A DNA stretch of 64,000 nucleotides from Dermatophilus congolensis (GTDB taxonomy: Bacteria; Actinomycetota; Actinomycetes; Actinomycetales; Dermatophilaceae), in NCBI RefSeq assembly GCF_900447215.1, contig NZ_UFYA01000001.1:62001-126000 (forward strand), read 5' to 3'. Shown here piece by piece: positions 1 through 8,777 of the stretch (positions are counted from its first letter, which is position 1; every line of letters starts with the position of its first letter). Below the pieces are notes generated by a model. It did no database searches and was not told where the DNA came from. It worked only from the letters and a program-made list of their open reading frames with translations. The position numbers were made by a program, and so were the translations under genes.

Positions 1-96
1 CTCGTCGCCGGCTACCAAATCCGCAACATGCACCTCCTCACCCAAAAACCACCACACCCCAACCCTTCACCTCACCGCCACGCCCGCGCTACGTAA
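1..96 (+). CDS. 3' end of an unidentified protein (partial)
   Basis: An open frame runs in from the left edge and ends at TAA 94-96. The visible 31 residues contain a start-like hydrophobic stretch (LVAGYQIRNMHLL) followed by a Pro/His-rich tail. I do not recognise the family. The frame was chosen because its codons show the C-ending bias of the neighbouring genes. Frame 2 is also open for a long way, but it is the shadow of the next gene. This may be the end of a real gene or simply an open stretch. Confidence 0.35.
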   Translation, partial: LVAGYQIRNMHLLTQKPPHPNPSPHRHARAT

Positions 97-137
97 ACAC
101 AACCAGATAAAGCCAACTCAATGCGTACCGTGGCCAC

Positions 138-605
138 ATGAATATTCACGACATCGAAACAATCGACTGCTCGTCCCGCTGTGTAGCCAAACGCGCCCTC
201 ATCAACGCACCGGCCCACAGCCTCTTCGAAATGATCGCCAACCCCCACCGGCACCACGAATTCGACGGCTCCGGCACAGTCCAACCAACCGTCATTGGCC
301 CACGCGAACTACACCTCGGTGACCGGTTCACCGTCGCAATGCGCCTAGGGCCAATCCGCTACAAAATCACCAGCATCGCCACCGAAATCACTACCGATCG
401 CGTTATCGAGTGGCGTCACCCCGGCGGACACCACTGGCGTTACGACCTCGACTCCGTCGACGGCACCACCACCCTGCTGACCGAAACATTCCGCTACGAC
501 AGCACCCATCTACCAGCCTTCTACGAACTATTGCGCATTCCGCAACGCAACAGCCGCTCCATCCACCATACCCTCGCCACCATCCAAAGCATGCACAACA
601 ACTAG
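138..605 (+). CDS. SRPBCC (polyketide cyclase/dehydrase-like) family protein
   Basis: A 155-residue protein with the size and layout of the SRPBCC/START-like fold. It opens with a beta strand (about residues 17-25, AKRALINAPAHSLFEMIANP), where the typical 'inapaevvfd' helix signature follows. It then has alternating strands, including GDRFTVAM and VIEWRHPGG, and ends in a long C-terminal helix. The family binds hydrophobic ligands in a helix-grip cavity, and no specific ligand can be inferred. The ATG at 138 has no good ribosome site, so translation may be leaderless or weak. The gene ends 136 bp before the transporter gene and is probably transcribed separately. It is cytoplasmic, with no signal peptide. 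Confidence 0.8.
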   Translation: MNIHDIETIDCSSRCVAKRALINAPAHSLFEMIANPHRHHEFDGSGTVQPTVIGPRELHLGDRFTVAMRLGPIRYKITSIATEITTDRVIEWRHPGGHHWRYDLDSVDGTTTLLTETFRYDSTHLPAFYELLRIPQRNSRSIHHTLATIQSMHNN

Positions 606-631
606 CCCCCTGGATACGGAACTGGCGAAAT

Positions 632-660
632 AAACACACATAGTGTTTGGTTATCCATAA
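632..660 (+). promoter_or_regulatory. Dyad and -10-like element upstream of the DAACS carrier
   Basis: AAACAC (632-637) and GTGTTT (643-648) form a 6-bp inverted repeat with a 5-nt centre. A -10-like CATAAT (655-660) follows. This could be an operator/promoter of the transporter gene at 742. No matching -35 box is clear, so this is only suggestive. Confidence 0.25.
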
Positions 661-741
661 TGCATTGAGTGGCGTGGGGGCTAAAACACACCGACACGCG
701 CCTAACCGCCACACCATCACACCGAGAACAAAGGCACACGC

Positions 742-2088
742 ATGTCGACCGAAACCGCCCCACCCAAACGCCACATACTGCCCTCCTACACAGTCCAAGT
801 ACTCCTCGCACTCGTCCTGGGAGTCGTCCTAGGACTCATCGCCCGAACAGCCAACATCACCTGGCTCGCTGCCACCCTCGACATCACCGGCACCCTCTTC
901 GTCCAACTCCTCAAACTCACCATCCCCATCCTCGTCTTCACCGCCGTTGTCAGCTCCATCGCCCACCTACGCGGCGTCACCGGCGCAGCCCGCCTCGCCG
1001 GCCAAACCCTCCTCTGGTTCGCCGCCACCGGGCTAGCCGCCTCACTCACCGGCCTCGCCGTCGGCCTCATCACCAACCCCGGCCGCGGCGTCACACTCGA
1101 CATGAGCGCCGCACACGCACCCAAAAACACAGGCAGCTGGCTCGACTTCATCACCGGAATCATCCCAACCAACGTCGTCGGCGCATTCGTCGAAAACAAC
1201 GTCCTCCAAATCGTCTTCATCGCCGCCGTCATCGGAGTAGCCACCATCAAAGTCGGCGACGCAGCCCAACCCTTCCTCGACCTCGTCGACTCCCTCCTCG
1301 AAATCGTCCAAAAAGCACTCTGGTGGGTCATCCTCCTCGCCCCCATCGGCACCCTCGGACTCATCGGCCGCGCCGTCGCCCAATACGGCTGGGACCTCAT
1401 CGGCCCCCTAGCCACCTTCACCGCCGACATCTACATCGGATGCTTCGTCGTTCTAGCCATCCTCTACCCACTCTTCCTACGCCTGGGCGCAGGCCTATCC
1501 GTCCGCAAGTTCTACGCCGCAGCCTGGCCAGCCATCCAACTCGGCTTCGTCTCCCGATCCTCCGTCGGCACCATGCCCCTAACCCAACGCGTCACCATCG
1601 AACGACTCGGCGTCGACCGCGGCTACGCAGCATTCGCCATCCCCTTCGGAGCCACCTCAAAAATGGACGGCTGCGCCGCCGTATACCCAGCCATCGCAGC
1701 AATCTTCGTAGCCCAAATCTTCGGCGTCGACCTCACCCTGGCCCAATACGCCCTCATCGTCTTCGTCTCCGTTATCGGCTCGGCCGCCACCGCAGGACTC
1801 AATGGCGCTACCGTCATGCTCACCCTCACCCTCTCCACCATCGGACTGCCACTCGAAGGTGTCGGACTCCTCTTGGCCGTCGACCCCATCATCGACATGA
1901 TCCGCACAGCCACCAACGTCACCGGACAAGCCGCCATCACCGCCGTCGTCGCAGCTCGCGAAAAACTCCTCGACCACGACACCTACCAAGCAGCCAACAC
2001 AGACCTCAACGAAACCACCCCCAGCCACACCGAAAACACCGAAAACACCCCAACCCACAACGAAAACATCACCATGGCCCACAGTTAG
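742..2088 (+). CDS. DAACS-family dicarboxylate/amino acid:cation symporter
   Basis: A 448-residue polytopic membrane protein of the DAACS (glutamate/C4-dicarboxylate:cation symporter) family, normal in length. Hydrophobic segments start at about residue 16 and continue to about 400. The re-entrant loop serine motif is SRSSVGTMPL (271-280). The helix TM7 motif, usually GATINMDGT, reads GATSKMDGC (303-310), so the Asn and Thr of the classic NMDGT motif are Lys and Cys. A Thr/Asn/Glu-rich cytoplasmic tail (about 415-445) ends the protein. The ATG at 742 is preceded by AAAGG at good spacing. A strong hairpin follows the stop. The substrate is inferred only to family level (acidic amino acid or dicarboxylate uptake). 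Confidence 0.88.
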   Translation: MSTETAPPKRHILPSYTVQVLLALVLGVVLGLIARTANITWLAATLDITGTLFVQLLKLTIPILVFTAVVSSIAHLRGVTGAARLAGQTLLWFAATGLAASLTGLAVGLITNPGRGVTLDMSAAHAPKNTGSWLDFITGIIPTNVVGAFVENNVLQIVFIAAVIGVATIKVGDAAQPFLDLVDSLLEIVQKALWWVILLAPIGTLGLIGRAVAQYGWDLIGPLATFTADIYIGCFVVLAILYPLFLRLGAGLSVRKFYAAAWPAIQLGFVSRSSVGTMPLTQRVTIERLGVDRGYAAFAIPFGATSKMDGCAAVYPAIAAIFVAQIFGVDLTLAQYALIVFVSVIGSAATAGLNGATVMLTLTLSTIGLPLEGVGLLLAVDPIIDMIRTATNVTGQAAITAVVAAREKLLDHDTYQAANTDLNETTPSHTENTENTPTHNENITMAHS

Positions 2089-2104
2089 CCCACCACACTC
2101 AACA

Positions 2105-2147
2105 GGTCCGCTGTTTTCCACGCCACCACCGTGGAAAACAGCGGACC
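2105..2147. terminator. Bidirectional terminator hairpin
   Basis: The arms GGTCCGCTGTTTTCCAC (2105-2121) and its exact complement (2131-2147) form a perfect 17-bp stem with a 9-nt loop. It lies between the convergent DAACS carrier gene and the NYN gene, so it can terminate both. Confidence 0.85.
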
Positions 2148-2186
2148 ACTCACATCCCCACCACAACACCCAACAAACCCACCCCG

Positions 2187-3242
2187 CTACACACCATCCT
2201 TCTGACGCTCATCCACCACCTGCCAAAAATGACCCCGCAACGCGTGCCGATCATTCTCACCCAACTCCGGGGTATCAATCCGCAACGACAAATCCCGCAA
2301 CAAAGCCCGATCCACCTCCGGCGGAACCGTAGGACGACGCTGCAACAACCGATCCCAATCCTCATCAGTAGCAGCCTCCAACCACGCCGCCAACACACTG
2401 CGACACACCGCATCAATACTCTCCGGACTGGCCTCCACTGCACCAGAAACCTGCTCAAACACCCAGTCAGTACTCACCACATCACTCGAATACACAATCT
2501 GGGTTGGTTCCACCACCGGACTAGCATCCGCAGGAAGATGCACCCCCACCTCCACATCACCCGGATGTGGCCGCCGCCTATCCAACAAAGCCGGAGTCGG
2601 CCGACTCGACAATGACTCCTGCGCCGACTCTTCCAAACCCGCACCCAGCTCACACCCCTCTTCCTCACCCTCCACAGGTGAGGCAGGACGCGGAATCCGT
2701 TTCACCACCGCCGGAATAGTCTCCTGATCAATCACCGTCACCCCATCAGCCTCCATCTGCAGATGACGCGCCACCGCATACGCCTGTCCCTGCGTATCAG
2801 GCACCGCCAACACATTCACCTGCACCCCATGCAGCTGTGCCTCCTCCACTGCCTCGGTCAAATCATCATCACCAGAAAGCAAATACGCGACATCAACAGC
2901 CCGATTTCGGGCATGCGTTACCAAATCCAACCCCAACCGAAGATCGACGCCTTTCTGCTCACCGGAATAACTACGACGTCCCAAACGCACCTTGACCCGA
3001 GGAAGAAGAGCAAGCGCTTGCTGTGTCGCGTCCGCACGACCCGTCGCCGCATTACCGGAGTCGTACCAATTAATGCGCAGAAGAGGTAAGCCACTGTCGC
3101 GCTCCACCTGCTCGGTAAGTCTCTTCATGAGCAAAGCATGATCAATGCTCACCGCAGCCCGTAAAGAAGTGCCACTCACCAACATGGATGAGGAAGCAAG
3201 GAGGTATCCGGCGTCGACATACACCGCACAACAAGAACGCAT
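2187..3242 (-). CDS. NYN domain-containing protein (putative PIN-like RNase)
   Basis: A 351-residue protein. Residues 1 to about 165 are a NYN/LabA-type PIN-like domain: an N-terminal strand with an acidic residue (VYVDAGYLLA), GVDLRLGLDLVTHA, and the acidic motif YLLSGDDDLTEAVEEA. These supply the conserved aspartates expected to bind metal in this nuclease fold. Residues about 175-350 are a low-complexity then helical region of unknown function. The start ATG at 3242 has GGTGGA just upstream on its strand. NYN proteins are predicted RNA-processing enzymes, but the target here is unknown. The coding bias is G/T-rich, opposite to the neighbouring + strand genes, which fits the C-rich + strand of this region. 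Confidence 0.85.
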   Translation of the reverse strand: MRSCCAVYVDAGYLLASSSMLVSGTSLRAAVSIDHALLMKRLTEQVERDSGLPLLRINWYDSGNAATGRADATQQALALLPRVKVRLGRRSYSGEQKGVDLRLGLDLVTHARNRAVDVAYLLSGDDDLTEAVEEAQLHGVQVNVLAVPDTQGQAYAVARHLQMEADGVTVIDQETIPAVVKRIPRPASPVEGEEEGCELGAGLEESAQESLSSRPTPALLDRRRPHPGDVEVGVHLPADASPVVEPTQIVYSSDVVSTDWVFEQVSGAVEASPESIDAVCRSVLAAWLEAATDEDWDRLLQRRPTVPPEVDRALLRDLSLRIDTPELGENDRHALRGHFWQVVDERQKDGV

Positions 3243-3766
3243 ACGTCCACCGTCTCACGGCTACAGGAACCCTCAACGCTCTTGAAACCCCGGAGTTTCG
3301 AGATGACTTCGCGAAAGATAAGGATCGAGCCGACAAAACACAGCCCCACCAGGACCTGCCCGCAGCACCCAATCCATTGAGTTCACCGCCGCAACCGATC
3401 CGCGAACCTCACACGCAGCAGCTGGCAAAGACCACACCACCGCAAAAGCTCCATCGCCCGCACGCCGCCCCACAGATGGGGTTCGGGAAGCACGGCAGAA
3501 CGCGCGGGCAACGAAGGAAAAACACCACACATGCGAACGTGTGCAAAAACTCATCAAGAAAACTGTTCATCCATCACAGGCCGACAGTACTCTGAACTGA
3601 GAGCAAGCCACCTTCACATGACGTGAAATGAAGAACACACCGAGCAATATGCGGAAGCAACACGCACACAGCGGCAATCTTCACTGCGTTCACAAACGCA
3701 CACCTGCACCACAACGGCAGGCACAGCACAACGAACTAACCGATAAACAAACTGCCAACTCTTAAA
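3243..3766. other. Intergenic region without convincing genes
   Basis: About 520 bp between the NYN start and the inverted repeat near 3.8 kb. Overlapping open frames on both strands encode Pro/His/Arg- or Ser/Arg-rich peptides with no recognisable motif or ribosome site. I see no gene, RNA or repeat here. It presumably contains the NYN promoter on the - strand. Confidence 0.5.
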
Positions 3767-3847
3767 GCACGGTTTCGGTGCTGATGCTCACCGGAAGAAA
3801 AACTCAACTCCGGGGCGGCGCGGCACAAGCCGTCACCGAAACCGTGC
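3767..3847. repeat. Perfect 14-bp inverted repeat with a 53-nt centre
   Basis: GCACGGTTTCGGTG (3767-3780) is exactly repeated in inverse at 3834-3847. It lies just past the stop of the META protein gene on the - strand, where the transcript would continue into TTTAAG. A long-loop terminator is the simplest reading. A remnant of a mobile sequence is possible, but no transposase is present. Confidence 0.55.
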
Positions 3848-3872
3848 GCGGTTACAACAGTCGAACGACGTA

Positions 3873-4298
3873 TCAGTCGGTGCGGACCGCGGTGTACTTG
3901 GCTCCGTCCTTAGTGGTCAGCGTGAGCTTCTTGTCGCTGTATTCGAACTTCGCAGGCTTCTCGAAGATGGAGTGGTAAACATCTGCGACCTTGTTCACCT
4001 TGTCATCGACACAAGCAGCCTGACTCGTAGCGATATTCGAGGTGGTGATGGTCTTGTCAGCAACCTTGGCCTTACCGAAAACGTGGTTGCAGGCGTCTTC
4101 GCCCTCGAAGGTGCCGTCCTTCTTGATGGTGAACTTCGCGTCTTTAGTGATCTTGGAGTCGACACCCGGCACCACCAGGTGCCAAGAGTGCCCAGTGACC
4201 GGGTCCTGCGCAGACACGGCAGCGTGAGCGGCGTACGCGGCACCACCCAACACAAGAGTGGTCGCGGTGATCGCAGTAGCGATACGAATGCCCTTCAT
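3873..4298 (-). CDS. Secreted META-domain (HslJ-like) protein
   Basis: A 141-residue protein starting with a Sec-type signal peptide (MKGIRIATAITATTLVLGG, cleavage probably after AHA). The mature part has the META/HslJ pattern: HSWHLV near the start, FTIKKDGTFEGEDACNHVFG, the I/T-rich strand TITTSNIATSQAAC, and a final beta strand pair. The two cysteines (in DACN and QAAC) are the pair usually seen in this domain and may form a disulfide. The start was chosen at the second Met because GAAAGGGGC precedes it; an upstream Met at 4328 lacks a site. The molecular role of META proteins is poorly defined. It is a single-gene unit. Confidence 0.8.
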   Translation of the reverse strand: MKGIRIATAITATTLVLGGAAYAAHAAVSAQDPVTGHSWHLVVPGVDSKITKDAKFTIKKDGTFEGEDACNHVFGKAKVADKTITTSNIATSQAACVDDKVNKVADVYHSIFEKPAKFEYSDKKLTLTTKDGAKYTAVRTD

Positions 4299-4545
4299 GA
4301 CTATGCCCCTTTCTGTAGTTCCACCCATACAGCCTTAGCCAAGCCAAGACCCTACGAGAGTGAACCTTCCCGAAAATGTGACTAACGCTCTGTTACAACG
4401 AAAACCGTTAAACCAAGATTCCCGATGTGACACCAAACACACAAGATTTTTCCAAAAACGGGAATCACCACCGCGCACCCAGCACACACCCACCGCGCAC
4501 CCAGCCGTCACCGCCACGACCCGATCTGCACGTTAGCCTTAACAC

Positions 4546-5667
4546 GTGACTGAGATTGAGATCGGCCGGGGCAAGCGCGCACGCGCCGCCTATTCGCTTG
4601 ACGACATCGCGGTAGTGCCCTCACGCCGCACCCGCGACCCGCGTGACGTCTCAACGTCATGGCAGATCGATGCCTACCACTTCGACCTGCCTTTCATTGC
4701 AGCCCCTATGGACTCAGTGATGAGTCCCGCCACTGCGATCCAATTCGGCCAATCCGGAGGACTAGGCGTCCTGGACCTCGAAGGCCTATGGACCCGCTAC
4801 GAAGACCCCACCTCGCACCTGCAACAAATCATCGAAGCCGAGCCAGCCGAAGCTACCGCTCTACTCCAAAAAATCTACGCTGAACCCATCAAACCCGAAC
4901 TCATCACCGCCCGGCTCAAAGAAATGCGCGAAGCGGGCGTCACCGTTGCCGGCTCCCTGACACCGCAGCGCACCCAAGAACACTGGAAAACCGTCATCGA
5001 TGCCGGTGTCGACATTTTTGTGATCCGCGGAACCACTGTTTCGGCAGAGCACGTCTCCAGCGAAGCTGAACCCCTCAACCTCAAACGCTTCATCTACGAA
5101 CTCGACGTACCCGTCATCGTCGGTGGCGCAGCCACCTATCAAGCCGGACTGCACCTCATGCGCACCGGAGCCGCAGGCGTCCTCGTCGGATTCGGCGGAG
5201 GGCGAGCGCTCACCACCCAGCAAACACTCGGCATCCAGGCACCATTAGCCACCGCTATCTCCGATGTCGCAGCCGCCCGTCGTGACTACATGGATGAATC
5301 CGGCGGCCGCTATGTCCACGTCATCGCCGACGGAGGAATGGGACGCTCCGGCGATGTCGTCAAAGCCATCGCTTGCGGAGCTGACGCCGTCATGCTCGGC
5401 GCGGCCCTGGCCCGGGCTACCGACGTCCCTGGCGGCGGATACCACTGGGGAGCAGAAGCCCACCACCCTGAACTCCCACGCGGCGAGCGCGTCGCCGTAG
5501 GTGCGCTCGGCACTATGCAAGAGATCCTCTTCGGCCCGGCCCACGCAGCCGGCGGAAAAACCAACTTCGTTGGTGCGCTCCGCCGCGCTATGGCCACCAC
5601 TGGGTACGTCGACGTTAAAGACTTCCAGCGTGTTGGTATCGTCACCGGAGCCACATTTGGGAAGTAA
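4546..5667 (+). CDS. guaB3: GuaB3 family IMP dehydrogenase-related protein
   Basis: A 373-residue TIM-barrel protein of the IMPDH/GMP reductase superfamily without the CBS pair of canonical GuaB. An N-terminal strand region is followed by IAAPMDSVMSPATA (51-64), the GGAATY phosphate-site strand (193-198) and VIADGGMGRSGDVVKAIACG near the second phosphate loop. The mobile loop that carries the catalytic Cys in IMPDH (SICTT) reads RALTT here (220-224), so no Cys sits at that position. Actinobacteria usually carry GuaB3 beside the true GuaB. The start is GTG at 4546. The gene stands alone with a terminator after it. Its reaction is uncertain: GMP branch, IMPDH-like or reductase-like. Confidence 0.9.
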   Translation: MTEIEIGRGKRARAAYSLDDIAVVPSRRTRDPRDVSTSWQIDAYHFDLPFIAAPMDSVMSPATAIQFGQSGGLGVLDLEGLWTRYEDPTSHLQQIIEAEPAEATALLQKIYAEPIKPELITARLKEMREAGVTVAGSLTPQRTQEHWKTVIDAGVDIFVIRGTTVSAEHVSSEAEPLNLKRFIYELDVPVIVGGAATYQAGLHLMRTGAAGVLVGFGGGRALTTQQTLGIQAPLATAISDVAAARRDYMDESGGRYVHVIADGGMGRSGDVVKAIACGADAVMLGAALARATDVPGGGYHWGAEAHHPELPRGERVAVGALGTMQEILFGPAHAAGGKTNFVGALRRAMATTGYVDVKDFQRVGIVTGATFGK

Positions 5668-5725
5668 CCCCACGGGTAGGAACAGCTGCAGCAGGGCCTA
5701 AACCTGCTCATTTCTTACTTCCAGC

Positions 5726-5764
5726 GGGGCCGAGGGAACCGGAATAACACTCACCCTCGGCCCC
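5726..5764 (+). terminator. Terminator after guaB3
   Basis: GGGGCCGAGGG (5726-5736) pairs exactly with CCCTCGGCCCC (5754-5764), with a 17-nt loop. It lies 58 bp past the guaB3 stop. The tract after it is A-rich rather than T-rich, so efficiency is uncertain. Confidence 0.65.
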
Positions 5765-5859
5765 AAAAACACTCCCAAAAAACAACAACGACGCTTCACC
5801 ATGGCGTAAGCCACGCCAGCAAACCCCGCTGTCCTATCTCATCTCGATAGGGTGGACCT

Positions 5860-6678
5860 GTGCTGCGGACCGCCCTTAAACCCAAATGGCTCGGCCTGCT
5901 CCTGCTCGTGCTCCTGGTCGTTGTCTCTTTCACGTGGCTCGGCTTCTGGCAACTCGACGTCGCCCAAGCCAAACAGCAACGTGAGGCAGCCGAATACGCA
6001 CGTTCACAGCCCTACGCCCCCATCAACAGCCTCCTGCCGCCCCATCACCCCCTCACTCAGCAGCTCGTTGGACGTAAAGTCACTGCCACCGGTACCTACG
6101 TACCCGAACATCAACTCATCGTCACCCCACGCTTAAACAACGGCCAGGCTGGAGCATGGGTCATGACACCGCTCAATACCGGTGATGCCTACGTACCTGT
6201 CGTGCGTGGCTGGGTCCCGGATCCCGCGCATGTGCAGCCCCCACCAACCGGCACCGTCACTGTCACCGGTGTGCTTGCTCCACCTGAATCTGCACCCAGC
6301 GAACCCAGCCCCCTTCCCAGTGGGCAAGTCGCCACCATCGACCTCGCCCATCTCGTCAACACGTGGAACACCCAGACATACAGCGCCTTCGTCATCACCG
6401 CTGCCGAAACCACACCCGGACCAGATGGGAAAGTCGCCCCCATCACCAGCTGGCGCCCTGAGACCATCCCTGCGCCACAGCCCGACACAGGTGGTATCCA
6501 GTGGCGCAACCTCGCCTATGCCCTGCAGTGGTGGTTCTTCGCCGCCTTCGCCGTATACATGTGGATACGCATGGTTCGGGACGATGCCGTCACCGACGCA
6601 GCGATAGCGCGAGGCGAGACTGTCACCACTGCATCTATCGACCCCTGGAAAGCCACCCCCACAGGAGAAAAATCATGA
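5860..6678 (+). CDS. SURF1 family cytochrome c oxidase assembly protein
   Basis: A 272-residue protein with the SURF1 architecture: an N-terminal membrane helix (about residues 9-30, LLLLVLLVVVSFTWLGFWQL), a periplasmic-side beta domain with VTATGTYVPE and VPVVRGWVPD, and a C-terminal membrane helix (about 225-241, WWFFAAFAVYMWIRM). SURF1 proteins help insert heme into cytochrome aa3-type oxidase. The start is GTG at 5860 with GGTGG 5 nt before. The stop overlaps the ATG of the DUF3817 gene (ATGA), so the two are translationally coupled. Confidence 0.9.
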   Translation: MLRTALKPKWLGLLLLVLLVVVSFTWLGFWQLDVAQAKQQREAAEYARSQPYAPINSLLPPHHPLTQQLVGRKVTATGTYVPEHQLIVTPRLNNGQAGAWVMTPLNTGDAYVPVVRGWVPDPAHVQPPPTGTVTVTGVLAPPESAPSEPSPLPSGQVATIDLAHLVNTWNTQTYSAFVITAAETTPGPDGKVAPITSWRPETIPAPQPDTGGIQWRNLAYALQWWFFAAFAVYMWIRMVRDDAVTDAAIARGETVTTASIDPWKATPTGEKS

Positions 6679-7016
6679 CTACGCCCGCACTGCCTTACGA
6701 CCAAGAAAAAATTGCTCGCTCACTCATGCTTTTCCGGGTCATGGCCTTCATCGTCGGTGTTGGTTTACTGCTTCTTTTGCTCGAAATGGTCCTCAAATAC
6801 GGCTTCAACAATCACATGCTCGACTGGTGGCAGATCCCTCACGGTGTTCTGTACATGGTGTACATCGCTGTCACCTTCGCGCTGTCCAGTACTACCCGTA
6901 TGCCGTTGGCTAAAACGTTGGGCATCATGCTTTCCGGGTGCGTTCCCTTTCTTTCTTTCTGGGTGGAGCACAAAGTCACTCAAGAAATTCGCACCCGTTT
7001 TCACCTGGACTCCTAA
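6675..7016 (+). CDS. DUF3817 family membrane protein
   Basis: A 113-residue protein with three hydrophobic segments (about residues 18-40, 53-72 and 79-97). It has the family hallmarks: an initial RSLMLFRVMAFIVGVGLL helix, the HGVLYMVYI motif and a late FWVEHKV motif. DUF3817 proteins are found in actinobacteria and some other bacteria and have no assigned function. They commonly sit just upstream of guaA, as here. The start overlaps the SURF1 stop by 4 nt, and the in-frame extension further upstream is not used. It is probably co-transcribed with the SURF1 gene. Confidence 0.85.
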   Translation: MTTPALPYDQEKIARSLMLFRVMAFIVGVGLLLLLLEMVLKYGFNNHMLDWWQIPHGVLYMVYIAVTFALSSTTRMPLAKTLGIMLSGCVPFLSFWVEHKVTQEIRTRFHLDS

Positions 7017-7107
7017 GGGGTGTAACCCGCAGGTGTAGCTATTCGGTGTCTTTCAATACCGGTGCTGGCATCGCACCTGTGGACACACAAGCACTACACT
7101 CACCGGA

Positions 7108-8679
7108 GTGAGCGCCGACCTGCATTCTCGCCCTGTCCTCGTCGTGGACTTCGGAGCCCAGTACGCGCAACTCATCGCGCGACGCGTCCGGGAAGCGAAC
7201 GTCTATTCGGAGGTGATTCCGCACACCACCCCTGTCGCTGAAATCCTTTCCCGTAATCCGGGGGCAGTGATTCTTTCTGGTGGCCCGTCCTCTGTTTATG
7301 CCGATGGGGCCCCTGCCCTTGATCCGGCTCTTCTGGAAGCGGGCATTCCTGTGCTGGGGTTGTGTTACGGATTCCAAGCCATGGCGAACGCTCTGGGGGG
7401 TCAGGTAGCCCGTACCGGTAGCCGTGAGTACGGATCGACCGAAATTAGCCGCAACGGCCAAAGTGTTCTTCTTCAGAGCAGCCCTGACACTCAGGTCGTG
7501 TGGATGAGTCACGGTGATGCTGTCGCTGAGATGCCTGAAGGCATCACGGTTACTGCTACTTCTCCCGGTGCCCCGGTGGCTGCTTTTGAGGACCCGGTTC
7601 GTCGTCTGTTCGGTGTGCAATGGCACCCTGAGGTGCACCACTCTCACTATGGTCAGAAACTTTTGGAGAGCTTCCTTAAGGCTGCGGAACTGCCTGGTGA
7701 CTGGAATGCTTCAAGCATTGTTGACGATCAGGTAGCGAAGATTCGTCAGGTCGTCGGTGAGGATCGCGTTATTTGCGGGCTTTCTGGCGGAGTGGACTCT
7801 TCTGTTGCGGCAGCGCTGGTGCAGCGTGCAGTTGGTAACCAGCTGACTTGTGTTTTCGTTGATCACGGTTTGCTTCGTTCTGGAGAAGCGGAGCAGGTTC
7901 AGCAGGATTTCGTTGCTGCCACAGGCGTTGATCTTGTGACTGTTGATGCAGCGGATGTCTTCCTGGAAGCTCTCGCTGGAGTGACGGACCCTGAAACCAA
8001 ACGCAAGATTATTGGCCGTGAGTTTATTCGCGCGTTTGAGCGTGCTGCCCGTGACATTGTGACTGACCGCGGTGACGAAGAGCATCCAGTGAAGTGGCTC
8101 GTTCAGGGCACTCTCTACCCGGATGTGGTTGAGTCTGGCGGTGGTTCGGGAACAGCAAACATTAAGTCGCACCACAACGTTGGTGGGCTTCCTGATGATC
8201 TTGAGTTTGCTCTCATTGAGCCGCTGCGGGACCTGTTTAAGGATGAGGTGCGCCAGGTTGGTCTCGAGCTTGGTGTTCCTGAGGCAATCGTGTGGCGTCA
8301 GCCATTCCCTGGCCCTGGCTTGGGTATCCGCATTATTGGTGAAGTCACGCGAGAGCGTCTTGAAACTTTGCGAGACGCGGATCGTATCGCGCGCGAAGAG
8401 CTCACTGCCGCCGGACTGGATCGTGACATCTGGCAGTGCCCGGTGGTGCTCTTGGCTGACGTGCGCTCTGTAGGAGTGCAGGGCGATGGCCGTACGTATG
8501 GTCACCCGATTGTTCTGCGCCCTGTTTCTTCGGAAGACGCGATGACAGCAGATTGGACGCGCCTGCCGTATGAGGTGTTGGCACGTATTTCTAGCCGTAT
8601 CACCAACGAGGTGGAAGAAGTGAACCGGGTGGTGCTGGACTGCACCTCCAAGCCACCGGGCACTATCGAGTGGGAGTGA
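7108..8679 (+). CDS. guaA: GMP synthase (glutamine-hydrolysing)
   Basis: A 523-residue bifunctional enzyme converting XMP, ATP and glutamine to GMP. The N-terminal class I glutaminase has the nucleophile Cys86 (GLCYGFQ) and the His173/Glu175 pair (WHPEV). The ATP pyrophosphatase domain has the PP-loop SGGVDSS (226-232). The C-terminal dimerisation domain ends with the typical [13 protein letters not shown]. The length is normal. The start is GTG at 7108. Codon use changes from C-ending to G/T-ending within the first part of this gene, which marks the left strand-composition switch. A terminator follows. Confidence 0.98.
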   Translation: MSADLHSRPVLVVDFGAQYAQLIARRVREANVYSEVIPHTTPVAEILSRNPGAVILSGGPSSVYADGAPALDPALLEAGIPVLGLCYGFQAMANALGGQVARTGSREYGSTEISRNGQSVLLQSSPDTQVVWMSHGDAVAEMPEGITVTATSPGAPVAAFEDPVRRLFGVQWHPEVHHSHYGQKLLESFLKAAELPGDWNASSIVDDQVAKIRQVVGEDRVICGLSGGVDSSVAAALVQRAVGNQLTCVFVDHGLLRSGEAEQVQQDFVAATGVDLVTVDAADVFLEALAGVTDPETKRKIIGREFIRAFERAARDIVTDRGDEEHPVKWLVQGTLYPDVVESGGGSGTANIKSHHNVGGLPDDLEFALIEPLRDLFKDEVRQVGLELGVPEAIVWRQPFPGPGLGIRIIGEVTRERLETLRDADRIAREELTAAGLDRDIWQCPVVLLADVRSVGVQGDGRTYGHPIVLRPVSSEDAMTADWTRLPYEVLARISSRITNEVEEVNRVVLDCTSKPPGTIEWE

Positions 8680-8723
8680 ATCCCCAAAGGAGTTGTCCTC
8701 TGCATTAATGCTGTAGAGGTGTA

Positions 8724-8769
8724 GCAAAGAGGGTGCGGGTGCTGTGTGCGGCGCTCGCACCCTCTTTGC
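8724..8769. terminator. Bidirectional terminator between guaA and hemY
   Basis: GCAAAGAGGGTGCG (8724-8737) pairs perfectly with CGCACCCTCTTTGC (8756-8769), with an 18-nt loop. It lies between two convergent genes. T and A tracts inside the stem ends give a U-run in both directions. Confidence 0.85.
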
Positions 8770-8777
8770 ATGGGTGA

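Noticed and set aside
669-2615. A 648-codon + strand frame running through and past the symporter gene
   Set aside because: It encodes Arg/His/Pro-rich low-complexity sequence in the wrong frame of the DAACS gene and continues antisense to the NYN gene. It is a compositional shadow.
3188-3595. 135-codon frame upstream of the NYN start
   Set aside because: No ribosome site, no motif, polar low-complexity peptide, and it overlaps the NYN start antisense.
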